A DNA stretch of 5,828 nucleotides from Xanthobacteraceae bacterium (GCA_030043335.1 JASHXX010000154.1:1-5828), one strand, 5' to 3'. Positions 1-5,828 are shown, counted from the stretch's first letter. The notes: generated by a model not told the origin, from the letters alone. Made by a program: numbers and translations.

Positions 1-1
1 G

Positions 2-100
2 CTGAGCCGCGCCGCAGCGGCCATCGTCGCCGTCGTGCAACGCGCGAAACTTCGTAAAGGTTATCTGTTCACTTCGAGCGACTGGATACACGCAGCGTAA
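2..100 (+). CDS. Possible 3' end of an unrecognised upstream gene (partial)
   Basis: One frame is open from the left edge of the window to a TAA at 98-100 and gives 32 residues starting LSRAAAAIVAVVQRAKLRKG. The first dozen codons mostly end in G or C, like the real genes downstream. The later codons (caa, aaa, ctt, cgt, aaa, ggt, tat) do not, which weakens the case. In many tad loci the gene before cpaB is the prepilin peptidase cpaA or a pilin gene, but this tail does not resemble either closely enough to name it. A frame this short can be open by chance in GC-rich DNA, so it is a tentative call. Confidence 0.2.
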   Translation: MSRAAAAIVAVVQRAKLRKGYLFTSSDWIHAA

Positions 101-231
101 AGAATATGGCTTCAAGCAATCTTCAGCATAGGCCGAGAACCCCAGGTAATTTCACGAATTCCATACTACCGAGGCAACAATAGTCGGCGCGAACAACAAA
201 GAAATTCGACGCGTCAATCAGAGGATCCGAC
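101..231 (+). promoter_or_regulatory. AT-rich leader upstream of cpaB, likely promoter region
   Basis: This stretch is visibly richer in A and T than the coding DNA on its right, carries no credible gene, and directly precedes the first clearly identified gene of a co-oriented cluster, so it is the natural place for a promoter. No convincing sigma-70 or sigma-54 promoter pair could be picked by eye. A small AATT-N5-AATT repeat lies at 148-160; it may be chance. Promoter presence is inferred from position and composition only. Confidence 0.35.
220..225 (+). promoter_or_regulatory. Ribosome-binding site of cpaB
   Basis: The sequence AGAGGA lies six bases before the GTG at 232. It is the main reason for choosing this GTG over the ATG at 253, which would cut into the membrane anchor. 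Confidence 0.7.
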
Positions 232-1089
232 GTGCGCACCAGTACAATCGTGATGATCGCGTTCGCCGGCCTGTTCGGGCTTATCGCGGTATTCCTGGCG
301 CAGGCTTGGCTCAACAACGAAGCCGAGCAGCGCATGCGCAGCCTGGAGGCGCAGCGCAAGGTGGTGCCGGCAGCGGCGCACACGATCGTGGTTGCGAGCA
401 AGGCGCTGCGCTTCGGCGACGAGCTCAGCGCACGCGCGATGCGCGAGGTGCCGTGGGCCGAGGACGCGCTGCCGGCCGGCGCTTTCAGCAAAGTCGCGGA
501 CCTGACTTCGGGTAAGCGTGTCGTGCTGATGCCGATCGACACCAATGAGGCGATCCTGGCCGCCAAGATCACCGGCCCGGGCCAACGTGCGACGCTCTCG
601 GCGATGCTCCATGATGGCATGAAGGCGGTCACCATCCGCGTCAACGACGTTGAGGGGGTCGCCGGCTTCGTGCTGCCGGGCGATCACGTCGACGTCGTGC
701 TCACGCGGCAGACCGACAAGGAAACCGCGACCAACGACGTGGTGATCCAGAACGCCTGCGTTCTCGCCATCGACCAGCTTGCCGACGCGCGCGCGGAAAA
801 GCCTTCCGTGGTCAAGGCGGTAACGCTCGAGGTCAGCGTCGCCGACGGACAGAAGCTGGCGCTCGCCTCGGCGGTCGGCACGCTGTCGCTGTTGCTGCGC
901 CGGGCCGGTGAAATGGCCGAGGACGCCACGCGGCGCGTGACCTTGACGGATCTGGGACGTTCGGCGCCGCCGACGGCGGATTCGCGTTTCGTTATCGTCG
1001 AAGTGCTGCGCGCCTCGAAGCCGCAGAATTACAGCGTGCCGGCCGAGCGCCACGGCGCCCATGCGGCCGTGCTTTCGGGGCGCAACTGA
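232..1089 (+). CDS. cpaB: Flp pilus assembly protein CpaB (RcpC family)
   Basis: This 285-residue protein is the CpaB/RcpC component of the Tad pilus, a periplasmic protein held in the inner membrane that works with the CpaC secretin. Residues about 5-26 form a single hydrophobic anchor (IVMIAFAGLFGLIAVFLAQA). A charged, possibly helical stretch follows (28-43). Residues about 50-113 look like the SAF domain (from TIVVASKALRFGDEL to the AILAAKI stretch). After that comes the RcpC/CpaB domain with the family hallmark GFVLPGDHVDVVLTR at 145-159. The length is normal for the family. The GTG start is supported by a good ribosome-binding site and by keeping the whole anchor. The alternative ATG at codon 8 would remove part of it. 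It is the first complete gene of the cluster, 68 bases before the chosen cpaC start. Some family members have been proposed to bind peptidoglycan through the SAF-like region; nothing here tests that. Confidence 0.94.
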   Translation: MRTSTIVMIAFAGLFGLIAVFLAQAWLNNEAEQRMRSLEAQRKVVPAAAHTIVVASKALRFGDELSARAMREVPWAEDALPAGAFSKVADLTSGKRVVLMPIDTNEAILAAKITGPGQRATLSAMLHDGMKAVTIRVNDVEGVAGFVLPGDHVDVVLTRQTDKETATNDVVIQNACVLAIDQLADARAEKPSVVKAVTLEVSVADGQKLALASAVGTLSLLLRRAGEMAEDATRRVTLTDLGRSAPPTADSRFVIVEVLRASKPQNYSVPAERHGAHAAVLSGRN

Positions 1090-1146
1090 GAACGAGTGAA
1101 TTCAGTTTGGGGGAAGGCGGACGTGTCTGGGACGACAAACAACGGC

Positions 1147-1152
1147 GGGGGG
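1147..1152 (+). promoter_or_regulatory. G-rich ribosome-binding site of cpaC
   Basis: A run of six G lies five bases before the ATG at 1158. It favours this ATG over the TTG at 1107 in the same frame and over the ATG at 1258. Poly-G is an imperfect match to the Shine-Dalgarno consensus, so it is a moderate indicator. Confidence 0.45.
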
Positions 1153-1157
1153 CCGAA

Positions 1158-2765
1158 ATGAACTGCCAGTACGAAGGCGTTGACAACGTCGCCGGCGCGG
1201 GCCGGCGTCGGGACAGGGGGCCGACGATCGGAGCGCTGCTGCCGAACTGGAAAATTATGCCGGCGGCAGCGGCGCTGATCGTCACCGCGCTCATGTTTGC
1301 AACCGCCGAATCGCGGGCGCAGCAGAAGCTCGTCTTTAGCGGCTCGGCGCACACCGCGACCATCGTCGTGACGGTCGGCAAGTCCCAGGACGTGCACATC
1401 GATCAGGGCCTGGTCGACATTACGGTCGGCGATCCGGAAGTCGCCGACGTGAACCCGCTAACCGATCATGCGCTCTCGATCCTCGGCAAGAAGATCGGCA
1501 CCACGCGGGTCACGGTCTACGGCCAGGACAAGAGGCAGATCGGCATCTTCGACGTCGAGGTGTCCTACGACATCTCGCGGCTTGCCAACGAGATCGCGCG
1601 CTTCACCGACGGCGGCATCAAAGTGTCGTCGATCAACGGCCGCATCATGCTGAGCGGCAGCGCCGCCGACGCCGCGACCCTCGACAAGGCGGTGATGATC
1701 GCGCGCCAGTTCGCGCCCGACCCGATCAACACCGTGCAGGTCATGCAGGCGCAGCAGATCATGCTGGAGGTGCGGTTCATCGAAGCCTCCCGCCAGGCCA
1801 GCCGCGAGCTCGGCGTGCAGTGGAACGTGTTCGGGCATTCGACGGTCGCCAATATCGGCTCGCAGTTGCAGGCTCAGCAGCTGCCGATCACGGCGGCGGG
1901 CGGCGCCTTCCAGCAGCCGGCGGCGGCCAGAGCCGGCATCGGCGGCCCGAGCCTCGAGCCCTCTACCGCCAACGGTACGCCGCTTTCGCCGGTCGTCGCC
2001 GCCGGCGTGCTGTCGGGCGCGGCGCCGTTTGGTTTCCTGGTCAGCCAGCTCGGCAGTTCGCTGCAGCTCGAAATCAACGCGCTCGAGCAGCGCGGCCTCG
2101 CCCGCAGCCTGGCCGAGCCGAACCTGGTGGCATTGTCGGGCGATACCGCGAGCTTCCTCGCCGGCGGACAGTTTCCCGTCCCCGAGGCCAATGGGCTCGG
2201 CACGATCGCGTTCGCCTATCAGCCCTACGGCGTCGGGCTCTCCTTTACCCCGACCGTGCTCAGAAACGGCGTGATCAACCTCGTGATCAAGCCGGAGGTG
2301 AGCGAGATCGACCCCACCCATACGGTGACAGTCGCCGGCACCTCGGTCCCGGGATTGATCACGCGCAAGGCCTCGACGACACTCGAGCTGCGCGACGGCC
2401 AGAGCTTCATGCTCGGCGGTCTTCTGCAGAACCAGAGCACCACCGCGCAAGATCAGCTGCCCTGGCTCGGCGACGTGCCGGTGCTCGGCGCGCTGTTCCG
2501 CTCCAGCCAATACCAGAAGAACGAGACCGATCTGGTGATCCTGGTCACGCCGCACATCGTGCGCCCGCTGCCTCCCACCACACCCATTCACACGCCGCTC
2601 GACAACACCCTGCCCGGCAATGACATCGACTTCTTCCTGATGGGCCAGGCCGAGGTGAGTCCCGCGCTCGCCCGGCTCGCGCTCGGTCAGGCGAACCGGC
2701 CTTTTGTCGGGCATATCCTCGATCTGCCGAAGAACGGAGGGGTCTATGTCACCGCCAAGGACTGA
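1158..2765 (+). CDS. cpaC: Outer-membrane secretin CpaC (RcpA-type) of the Tad pilus
   Basis: This is the secretin that forms the outer-membrane channel for the Flp pilus. From the ATG at 1158 it has 535 residues. The frame also has a TTG at 1107 adding 17 residues, but that start has poorer support. The N-terminus has a long basic lead (RRRDR at 16-20) and then a signal peptide core at about 34-50 (MPAAAALIVTALMFATA), with likely cleavage after ESRA (residue 54). Residues about 57-137 are the pilus-secretin N-terminal domain, including VTVGKSQDVHIDQGLVDITV and the LGKKIGTTRVTVYG segment. A BON-like domain follows at about 140-186 (INGRIMLSGSA). The secretin domain begins at about 200 (QQIMLEVRFIEASRQASREL) and ends at about 470. 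It holds ARSLAEPNLVALSG, the signature GQSFMLGGLLQNQ at 414-426, and LPWLGDVPVLGALFRSSQYQ followed by TDLVILVTPHIVRPL. A 65-residue tail follows the secretin core. The middle (about 233-288) is low-complexity and rich in Ala, Gly and Pro. The 3' end overlaps the lipoprotein gene. Confidence 0.95.
   Translation: MNCQYEGVDNVAGAGRRRDRGPTIGALLPNWKIMPAAAALIVTALMFATAESRAQQKLVFSGSAHTATIVVTVGKSQDVHIDQGLVDITVGDPEVADVNPLTDHALSILGKKIGTTRVTVYGQDKRQIGIFDVEVSYDISRLANEIARFTDGGIKVSSINGRIMLSGSAADAATLDKAVMIARQFAPDPINTVQVMQAQQIMLEVRFIEASRQASRELGVQWNVFGHSTVANIGSQLQAQQLPITAAGGAFQQPAAARAGIGGPSLEPSTANGTPLSPVVAAGVLSGAAPFGFLVSQLGSSLQLEINALEQRGLARSLAEPNLVALSGDTASFLAGGQFPVPEANGLGTIAFAYQPYGVGLSFTPTVLRNGVINLVIKPEVSEIDPTHTVTVAGTSVPGLITRKASTTLELRDGQSFMLGGLLQNQSTTAQDQLPWLGDVPVLGALFRSSQYQKNETDLVILVTPHIVRPLPPTTPIHTPLDNTLPGNDIDFFLMGQAEVSPALARLALGQANRPFVGHILDLPKNGGVYVTAKD
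1190..1207 (+). other. Short GC hairpin near the start of cpaC
   Basis: The arms CGCCGGC (1190-1196) and GCCGGCG (1201-1207) are perfectly complementary around a GCGG loop. Two more pairs form on the outside after one T-T mismatch. It begins 32 bases after the chosen ATG, inside coding sequence, so it is not a terminator. It could slow early translation or mean nothing in DNA this GC-rich. Confidence 0.35.
2736..2742 (+). promoter_or_regulatory. Strong ribosome-binding site inside cpaC for the lipoprotein gene
   Basis: GGAGGGG ends three bases before the ATG at 2746, so the GGAGG core ends five bases from it. It lies within the last codons of cpaC. It is the best Shine-Dalgarno match seen in the window and fixes the start of the overlapping gene. 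Confidence 0.75.
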
Positions 2766-3123
2766 ACGCGCCGGGCGCATGATTGCAGCCGCGCTGGCGC
2801 TCTGCAGCATCGTCGCCGGTTGTTCCGATATCTATTTCGACCGCCGCGACACCATTGCGCTCTCTGGTGGCGACGCGGTCGCGGGCAACGCCGTGGCGCA
2901 GACCGTCGATCCGTGGCCGCCGCACAGCGGCAACGCCAATATCGCCTTCAACGGCCAAAGGATGCAGTCGGCCGTCGAGCACTACCGGTGGGACAAAGTG
3001 ACACCGCCGGTTGACCCGATGATGATGCAGGTCGCCGGTCCGTCGCTGGCGCCGCCGGTGCCGGCGAGCCCGCAGGGCGGCTCCGCTGGCGGTCCGGCGC
3101 CGACCAGCGGCGGCCAGCCATAG
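2746..3123 (+). CDS. Small lipoprotein in the CpaD position of the Tad cluster
   Basis: This 125-residue protein starts inside cpaC (20-base overlap) behind a strong ribosome-binding site. The N-terminus has two Arg-containing segments and a hydrophobic core (MIAAALALCSIVAG), then a lipobox IVAGC with the lipidated Cys at residue 26. Residue +2 is Ser, which fits outer-membrane sorting. The mature part has a compact central block at about 31-85, including the DRRDTIALSGGDAVAGNAVA stretch, DPWPPHSGN and NIAFNGQRMQSAVEHYR. It ends in a Pro/Gly/Ala/Ser-rich tail of about 35 residues. Canonical CpaD proteins are roughly 200-250 residues, so this is about half-size, and I see no clear similarity to them beyond location. 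Similar short proteins carrying the DRR(D/E)T..L..GDAVA and NIAFNG motifs are, from memory, frequent in rhizobial pilus clusters and annotated as hypothetical or CpaD-like. The role is inferred: an outer-membrane accessory of the CpaC secretin, possibly a pilotin. The ATG at 2779 could also start a shorter lipoprotein. Confidence 0.85.
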   Translation: MSPPRTERAGRMIAAALALCSIVAGCSDIYFDRRDTIALSGGDAVAGNAVAQTVDPWPPHSGNANIAFNGQRMQSAVEHYRWDKVTPPVDPMMMQVAGPSLAPPVPASPQGGSAGGPAPTSGGQP

Positions 3124-3149
3124 CGGCGTCTACTATGCGAGTTTGAGCG

Positions 3150-4373
3150 ATGCGTAGCGGCCGATCGACGAGCCCGGGGGGCCACACCAGGGTGGTCGTG
3201 CTGACCGCCGACGACGGATTCGAGCAATCGGTTCGCACGACATTTGGCGCCAGCGCCCAGATCGACCTCGAGATCGTCAAGGGCGCGCTTTCCGGCCGCG
3301 ACAGCATTGCCGTCGACGGCGCGACCGTCGTCGTCGCCGACCTCGAGGCCGGCGATGACGCCGAGCTTGCCGCGCTCGAACGCTTCATGGCGCGCATCCC
3401 GCATGGGCCGCCGGTGATCGCGGTCACGTCGGCGTTTGACGGCGCGGTGGCGCGCCGCCTGATGCAGATGCGGGTCGCAGATTTTCTGGTCAAGCCGGTT
3501 GCGGCGGTCGAGCTGGTGCGCACCTGCGCGCGCGTCGCCAAGGCGCCGGCCAATACCGAGCTGACGGAGGCGCAGATTTTCACTTTTCTGCCGGCGGTCG
3601 GCGGTGCCGGCGTGACCACGCTCGCGGTGCAAACCGCGATGCTGCTGCTCAACAGCAATCCCCGCGGCAAGACCGCGACCTGCCTGGTCGATCTCGACTT
3701 TCAGCATGGCGCCTGCGCCGATTATCTCGACCTCGAGCCCCGCCTCAATCTCGGCGAGATCGAGCCTCGCCCGGAGCGGCTCGACCGGCAATTGCTCGAG
3801 GTCATGCTGTCGCATCATGCCTCCGGCCTTGCCGTGATCGCGGCGCCGAACCGGCCAGCGGAAATGCGCTCGTTCGATCCCGACGTCGTTACCCGGCTCC
3901 TCGATCTGGTGTCGTCGCACTTCGACTTCGTAGTGTTCGACATGCCGCGCACCTGGTTCTCCTGGACCGACAGCGTGCTTCTTGGCTCCAACCGGCTCTT
4001 CATCGTCAGCGAGGCGACGGTGCCCGGCTTGCGCCAGGCCAAGCAGCTGGTCGAGGCGGTGCGCGAGCGGCTCGGCGACGGTCCGAAACCGCAGGTCATC
4101 GTCAATCGTTTCGCGCACAAGCTGTTCTCGTCCGGCCTGCGCCGCGGCGACATCGAGCAGGCGATCGGCGAGGCCTTCGTCGCTTGTGTGCCGAACGACT
4201 ATGCGCTGGTGCGCGAGGCGATCGACCGCGGCGTGCCGCTCGACGAGGTCAAGCCCGGCAACAAGATTACCCTCCAGCTCAAGAACCTCATTCTCACGCA
4301 AGCCGCCGGCAAAGCGGGGAAGGAAATGGCCGGCGGAGCAAGGAAGCCCCGCCTGTCATGGGCGCGGTCGTAG
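3150..4373 (+). CDS. cpaE: Pilus assembly protein CpaE (TadZ-like), receiver-like plus MinD/ParA-like domains
   Basis: This 407-residue cytoplasmic protein belongs to the CpaE/TadZ family, which localises the Tad machine, often to a cell pole. Residues about 13-131 form a receiver-like domain (VVVLTADD, VVVADL, VIAVTS, DFLVKPV). Residues about 142-385 form a MinD/ParA-like domain. Its P-loop reads PAVGGAGVTT at 148-157, where the family pattern is KGGxGKT(T/S), so both lysines are replaced by Val. The second switch motif LVDLDFQHG (179-187) and the Walker-B-like FVVFDMPR (260-267) are kept. The segment DPDVVTRLLDLVSSHFDFVV and the later VIVNRF and FVACVPNDY stretches are typical of the fold. 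The tail is basic (KPRLSWARS). The ATG at 3150 has only a weak upstream GCGAG (3137-3141) and lies 26 bases after the lipoprotein gene, so translation may depend partly on coupling. It ends 7 bases before cpaF. Confidence 0.95.
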   Translation: MRSGRSTSPGGHTRVVVLTADDGFEQSVRTTFGASAQIDLEIVKGALSGRDSIAVDGATVVVADLEAGDDAELAALERFMARIPHGPPVIAVTSAFDGAVARRLMQMRVADFLVKPVAAVELVRTCARVAKAPANTELTEAQIFTFLPAVGGAGVTTLAVQTAMLLLNSNPRGKTATCLVDLDFQHGACADYLDLEPRLNLGEIEPRPERLDRQLLEVMLSHHASGLAVIAAPNRPAEMRSFDPDVVTRLLDLVSSHFDFVVFDMPRTWFSWTDSVLLGSNRLFIVSEATVPGLRQAKQLVEAVRERLGDGPKPQVIVNRFAHKLFSSGLRRGDIEQAIGEAFVACVPNDYALVREAIDRGVPLDEVKPGNKITLQLKNLILTQAAGKAGKEMAGGARKPRLSWARS

Positions 4374-4380
4374 GTGCACG

Positions 4381-5814
4381 ATGCGGACCGGCATGAAGGG
4401 TCGCTTCTCGACGCGCCGCGTCGCCGCTCCGGACCTCGCGCCTGCGGCTGACGAGGGCGGTCTCGACCCTTTGTCGTGGACCGTATTTCCGGAACCGGCG
4501 CCGGAACCCACGCCGGCCGCCGCCGCGCCCAATCCGCTCCTCACCGACAAGCTCCTTGACGCCAAGGTGCGGTTGCATCGCCGGTTGATCGAGGAGATCA
4601 ATCTCTCGGCGCTCGAAAAGCTGCCGGAAGAGGAGATGCGCGGCCACGTCCAGGAGCTGGTGGCGCAATACGTCCTGGTCGAGCGGCTCGCGCTCAACAC
4701 CCAGGAGCTCAACGACTTCGTCTCGGAAATCCTCGACGAGATGACCGGCCTCGGGCCGCTTGAGCCGCTGCTCAAGGATCACGCGGTCAACGACATCCTG
4801 ATCAACGGCCACGAGTGCGTCTATGTCGAGCGCCAGGGTATGCTCGAGCCGACCGGCGTTCGGTTCAAGGACGAAGCGCACCTCCTGCGCATCATCAACA
4901 AGATCGTTTCCGCGGTCGGCCGCCGGGTCGATGAATCGCACCCGATGTGCGATGCGCGCCTCATGGACGGCTCGCGTGTCAACGTCGCGGTGCGGCCGGT
5001 CGCGATCGACGGACCACTGGTGTCGATCCGAAAATTCTCCAAGAAGCCATTCAACCTCAACAAGCTCGTCGAGGTCGGCGCGCTGCGCCCGCAGATGGCC
5101 GAGCTCCTGGCCGCCGCGGTGAAGGCGCGCGTGACGCTGATCATCTCCGGCGGCACCGGCTCGGGCAAGACCACGATGCTCAATGCGCTCTCCGCCTTCA
5201 TCTCCGAGAAGGAGCGGCTTCTGACCATCGAAGATGCCGCCGAGCTGCAGTTGCAGCAGCCGCATGTCGGCCGCATGGAGACGCGGCCGCCGAGCCTCGA
5301 AGGCAAGGGCGAGGTTCGCCAGCGCGATCTGGTCAAGAACGCGCTGCGCATGCGGCCCGACCGGGTGATCCTCGGCGAGTGCCGCGGCGAGGAAGCCTTC
5401 GACATGCTGCAAGCCATGAACACCGGCCACGAAGGCTCGATGGCGACGATCCACGCCAATACGCCGCGCGACGCCATTTCCCGCCTGGAGCAGATGATCG
5501 GCATGGCCGGCCTGCCGATGACGGTCGCCTCGATCCGCGGCCAGATCGCCGCCGCCATCCGGGTCATCGTGCAGCTGTCCCGGCTTTCCGACGGCAAGCG
5601 CCGGGTCATGAGCATCGCCGAGATCACCGGGCTCGAAGGCGACATCGTCCAGATGCAGGAGGTCTACAAATACGTGCGCACCGGCACCGCGGCCGACGGC
5701 TCCGTGCAGGGCCATTTCCAGGCGACCGGCGTGCGGCCGCGCTTCCTCGCCGACCTCATCGCCATGGGCATCAAGATTCCCGGTTCGTATTTCGACCCCG
5801 CGCAACCGCTCTGA
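4381..5814 (+). CDS. cpaF: Tad pilus motor ATPase CpaF (TadA), secretion ATPase of the GspE/VirB11 superfamily
   Basis: This 477-residue protein is the hexameric ATPase that drives assembly of the Flp pilus at the inner membrane. In Caulobacter the single CpaF is reported to power both extension and retraction. The first 50 residues are variable and rich in Pro/Ala (PEPAPEPTPAAAAP at 37-50). A helical N-terminal region covers about 55-120. The N-terminal domain contains ILDEMTGLGPLEPLL, NDILINGHECVYVER and VGRRVDESHPMCDARLMDGS. The ATPase core has Walker A GGTGSGKTT (257-265, Lys263), an Asp box LLTIEDAAELQL (280-291), Walker B RVILGECRG (328-336, Glu333) and a His box TGHEGSMATIHANTP (348-362). 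All key residues are present. The ATG at 4381 follows the cpaE stop by 7 bases, with a weak TAGGTG overlapping that stop, so translational coupling with cpaE is likely. The ATG at 4393 is an in-frame alternative. The frame stays open upstream into cpaE, but that part overlaps real cpaE coding sequence and is not used. Confidence 0.98.
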   Translation: MRTGMKGRFSTRRVAAPDLAPAADEGGLDPLSWTVFPEPAPEPTPAAAAPNPLLTDKLLDAKVRLHRRLIEEINLSALEKLPEEEMRGHVQELVAQYVLVERLALNTQELNDFVSEILDEMTGLGPLEPLLKDHAVNDILINGHECVYVERQGMLEPTGVRFKDEAHLLRIINKIVSAVGRRVDESHPMCDARLMDGSRVNVAVRPVAIDGPLVSIRKFSKKPFNLNKLVEVGALRPQMAELLAAAVKARVTLIISGGTGSGKTTMLNALSAFISEKERLLTIEDAAELQLQQPHVGRMETRPPSLEGKGEVRQRDLVKNALRMRPDRVILGECRGEEAFDMLQAMNTGHEGSMATIHANTPRDAISRLEQMIGMAGLPMTVASIRGQIAAAIRVIVQLSRLSDGKRRVMSIAEITGLEGDIVQMQEVYKYVRTGTAADGSVQGHFQATGVRPRFLADLIAMGIKIPGSYFDPAQPL

Positions 5815-5828
5815 ACGCCGGCGAGATC

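Noticed and set aside
148..160. AATT-N5-AATT repeat in the leader, considered as a CtrA-like site
   Set aside because: The CtrA consensus is TTAA-N7-TTAA; neither the half-sites nor the spacing match.
1820..2623. 267-codon plus-strand frame inside cpaC
   Set aside because: Out-of-frame reading of cpaC with very high Arg/Ala content and no domain.
1458..2810. 450-codon open frame on the minus strand opposite cpaC
   Set aside because: Antisense shadow of cpaC, Arg/His/Asp-rich with no recognisable fold.
3135..3146. Three-codon mini-ORF (M-R-V-stop) just before cpaE
   Set aside because: It could be imagined as a leader peptide coupling to cpaE, but it has no ribosome-binding site and such a motif arises easily by chance.
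2982..4301. 439-codon open frame on the minus strand opposite cpaE
   Set aside because: Antisense shadow of cpaE: no motif, composition typical of reverse reading of GC-rich genes.
3982..4380. Upstream extension of the cpaF frame into cpaE
   Set aside because: The extension is Ser/Arg/Ala-rich low-complexity sequence overlapping well-supported cpaE coding sequence in another frame. CpaF family length fits the ATG at 4381.
4294..5805. 503-codon open frame on the minus strand opposite cpaF
   Set aside because: It mirrors cpaF. The translation is rich in His, Arg, Asp and Gly with no domain, as expected for the antisense of GC3-rich coding DNA, while cpaF has every family motif.
1..5828. CRISPR arrays, insertion sequences, tRNA or rRNA genes
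   Set aside because: No direct-repeat array, transposase-like product, terminal inverted repeats or tRNA-like cloverleaf was seen. From 232 on, the window is almost continuous coding sequence on one strand.

Overview
The window is a stretch of a Tad/Cpa (tight adherence, type IVc Flp pilus) assembly locus. Five complete genes lie on the + strand in the order cpaB - cpaC - small lipoprotein - cpaE - cpaF. The DNA is GC-rich with strong G/C at third codon positions. The gene order and protein style (a CpaE with a receiver-like domain plus a MinD/ParA-like domain, and a short lipoprotein in the cpaD slot) fit an alphaproteobacterium. Hyphomicrobiales (Bradyrhizobium/Rhodopseudomonas-like) is the likeliest group. 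That placement is inferred from general resemblance, not from a database search.

Layout: bases 1-100 hold an open frame running in from the left edge to a TAA, possibly the tail of an upstream gene, not recognised. Bases 101-231 form a relatively AT-rich non-coding leader, the likeliest place for the operon promoter, although no convincing -35/-10 pair is visible. cpaB (232-1089) has a GTG start behind a clear GAGGA. cpaC (best start 1158, end 2765) follows after a 68-base gap that ends in a G-rich ribosome-binding site. The lipoprotein gene (2746-3123) overlaps the 3' end of cpaC by 20 bases. cpaE (3150-4373) follows after 26 bases and cpaF (4381-5814) after 7. The last 14 bases are non-coding; in known loci the platform genes tadB/tadC come next.

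The products form one envelope-spanning machine. CpaC is the outer-membrane secretin. The small lipoprotein probably sits in the outer membrane near it. CpaB is a membrane-anchored periplasmic protein linked to the secretin. CpaE is the cytoplasmic localisation factor. CpaF is the hexameric motor ATPase. The pilin, the prepilin peptidase CpaA and the TadB/TadC platform proteins are not in the window.

This is a recognisable system rather than a new one. The points most worth a second look are: (i) a 125-residue lipoprotein in place of a full-size CpaD, translationally embedded in cpaC; (ii) a CpaE whose P-loop lacks both expected lysines; and (iii) in the same CpaE, a receiver-like domain that appears to keep the whole phosphorylation pocket.
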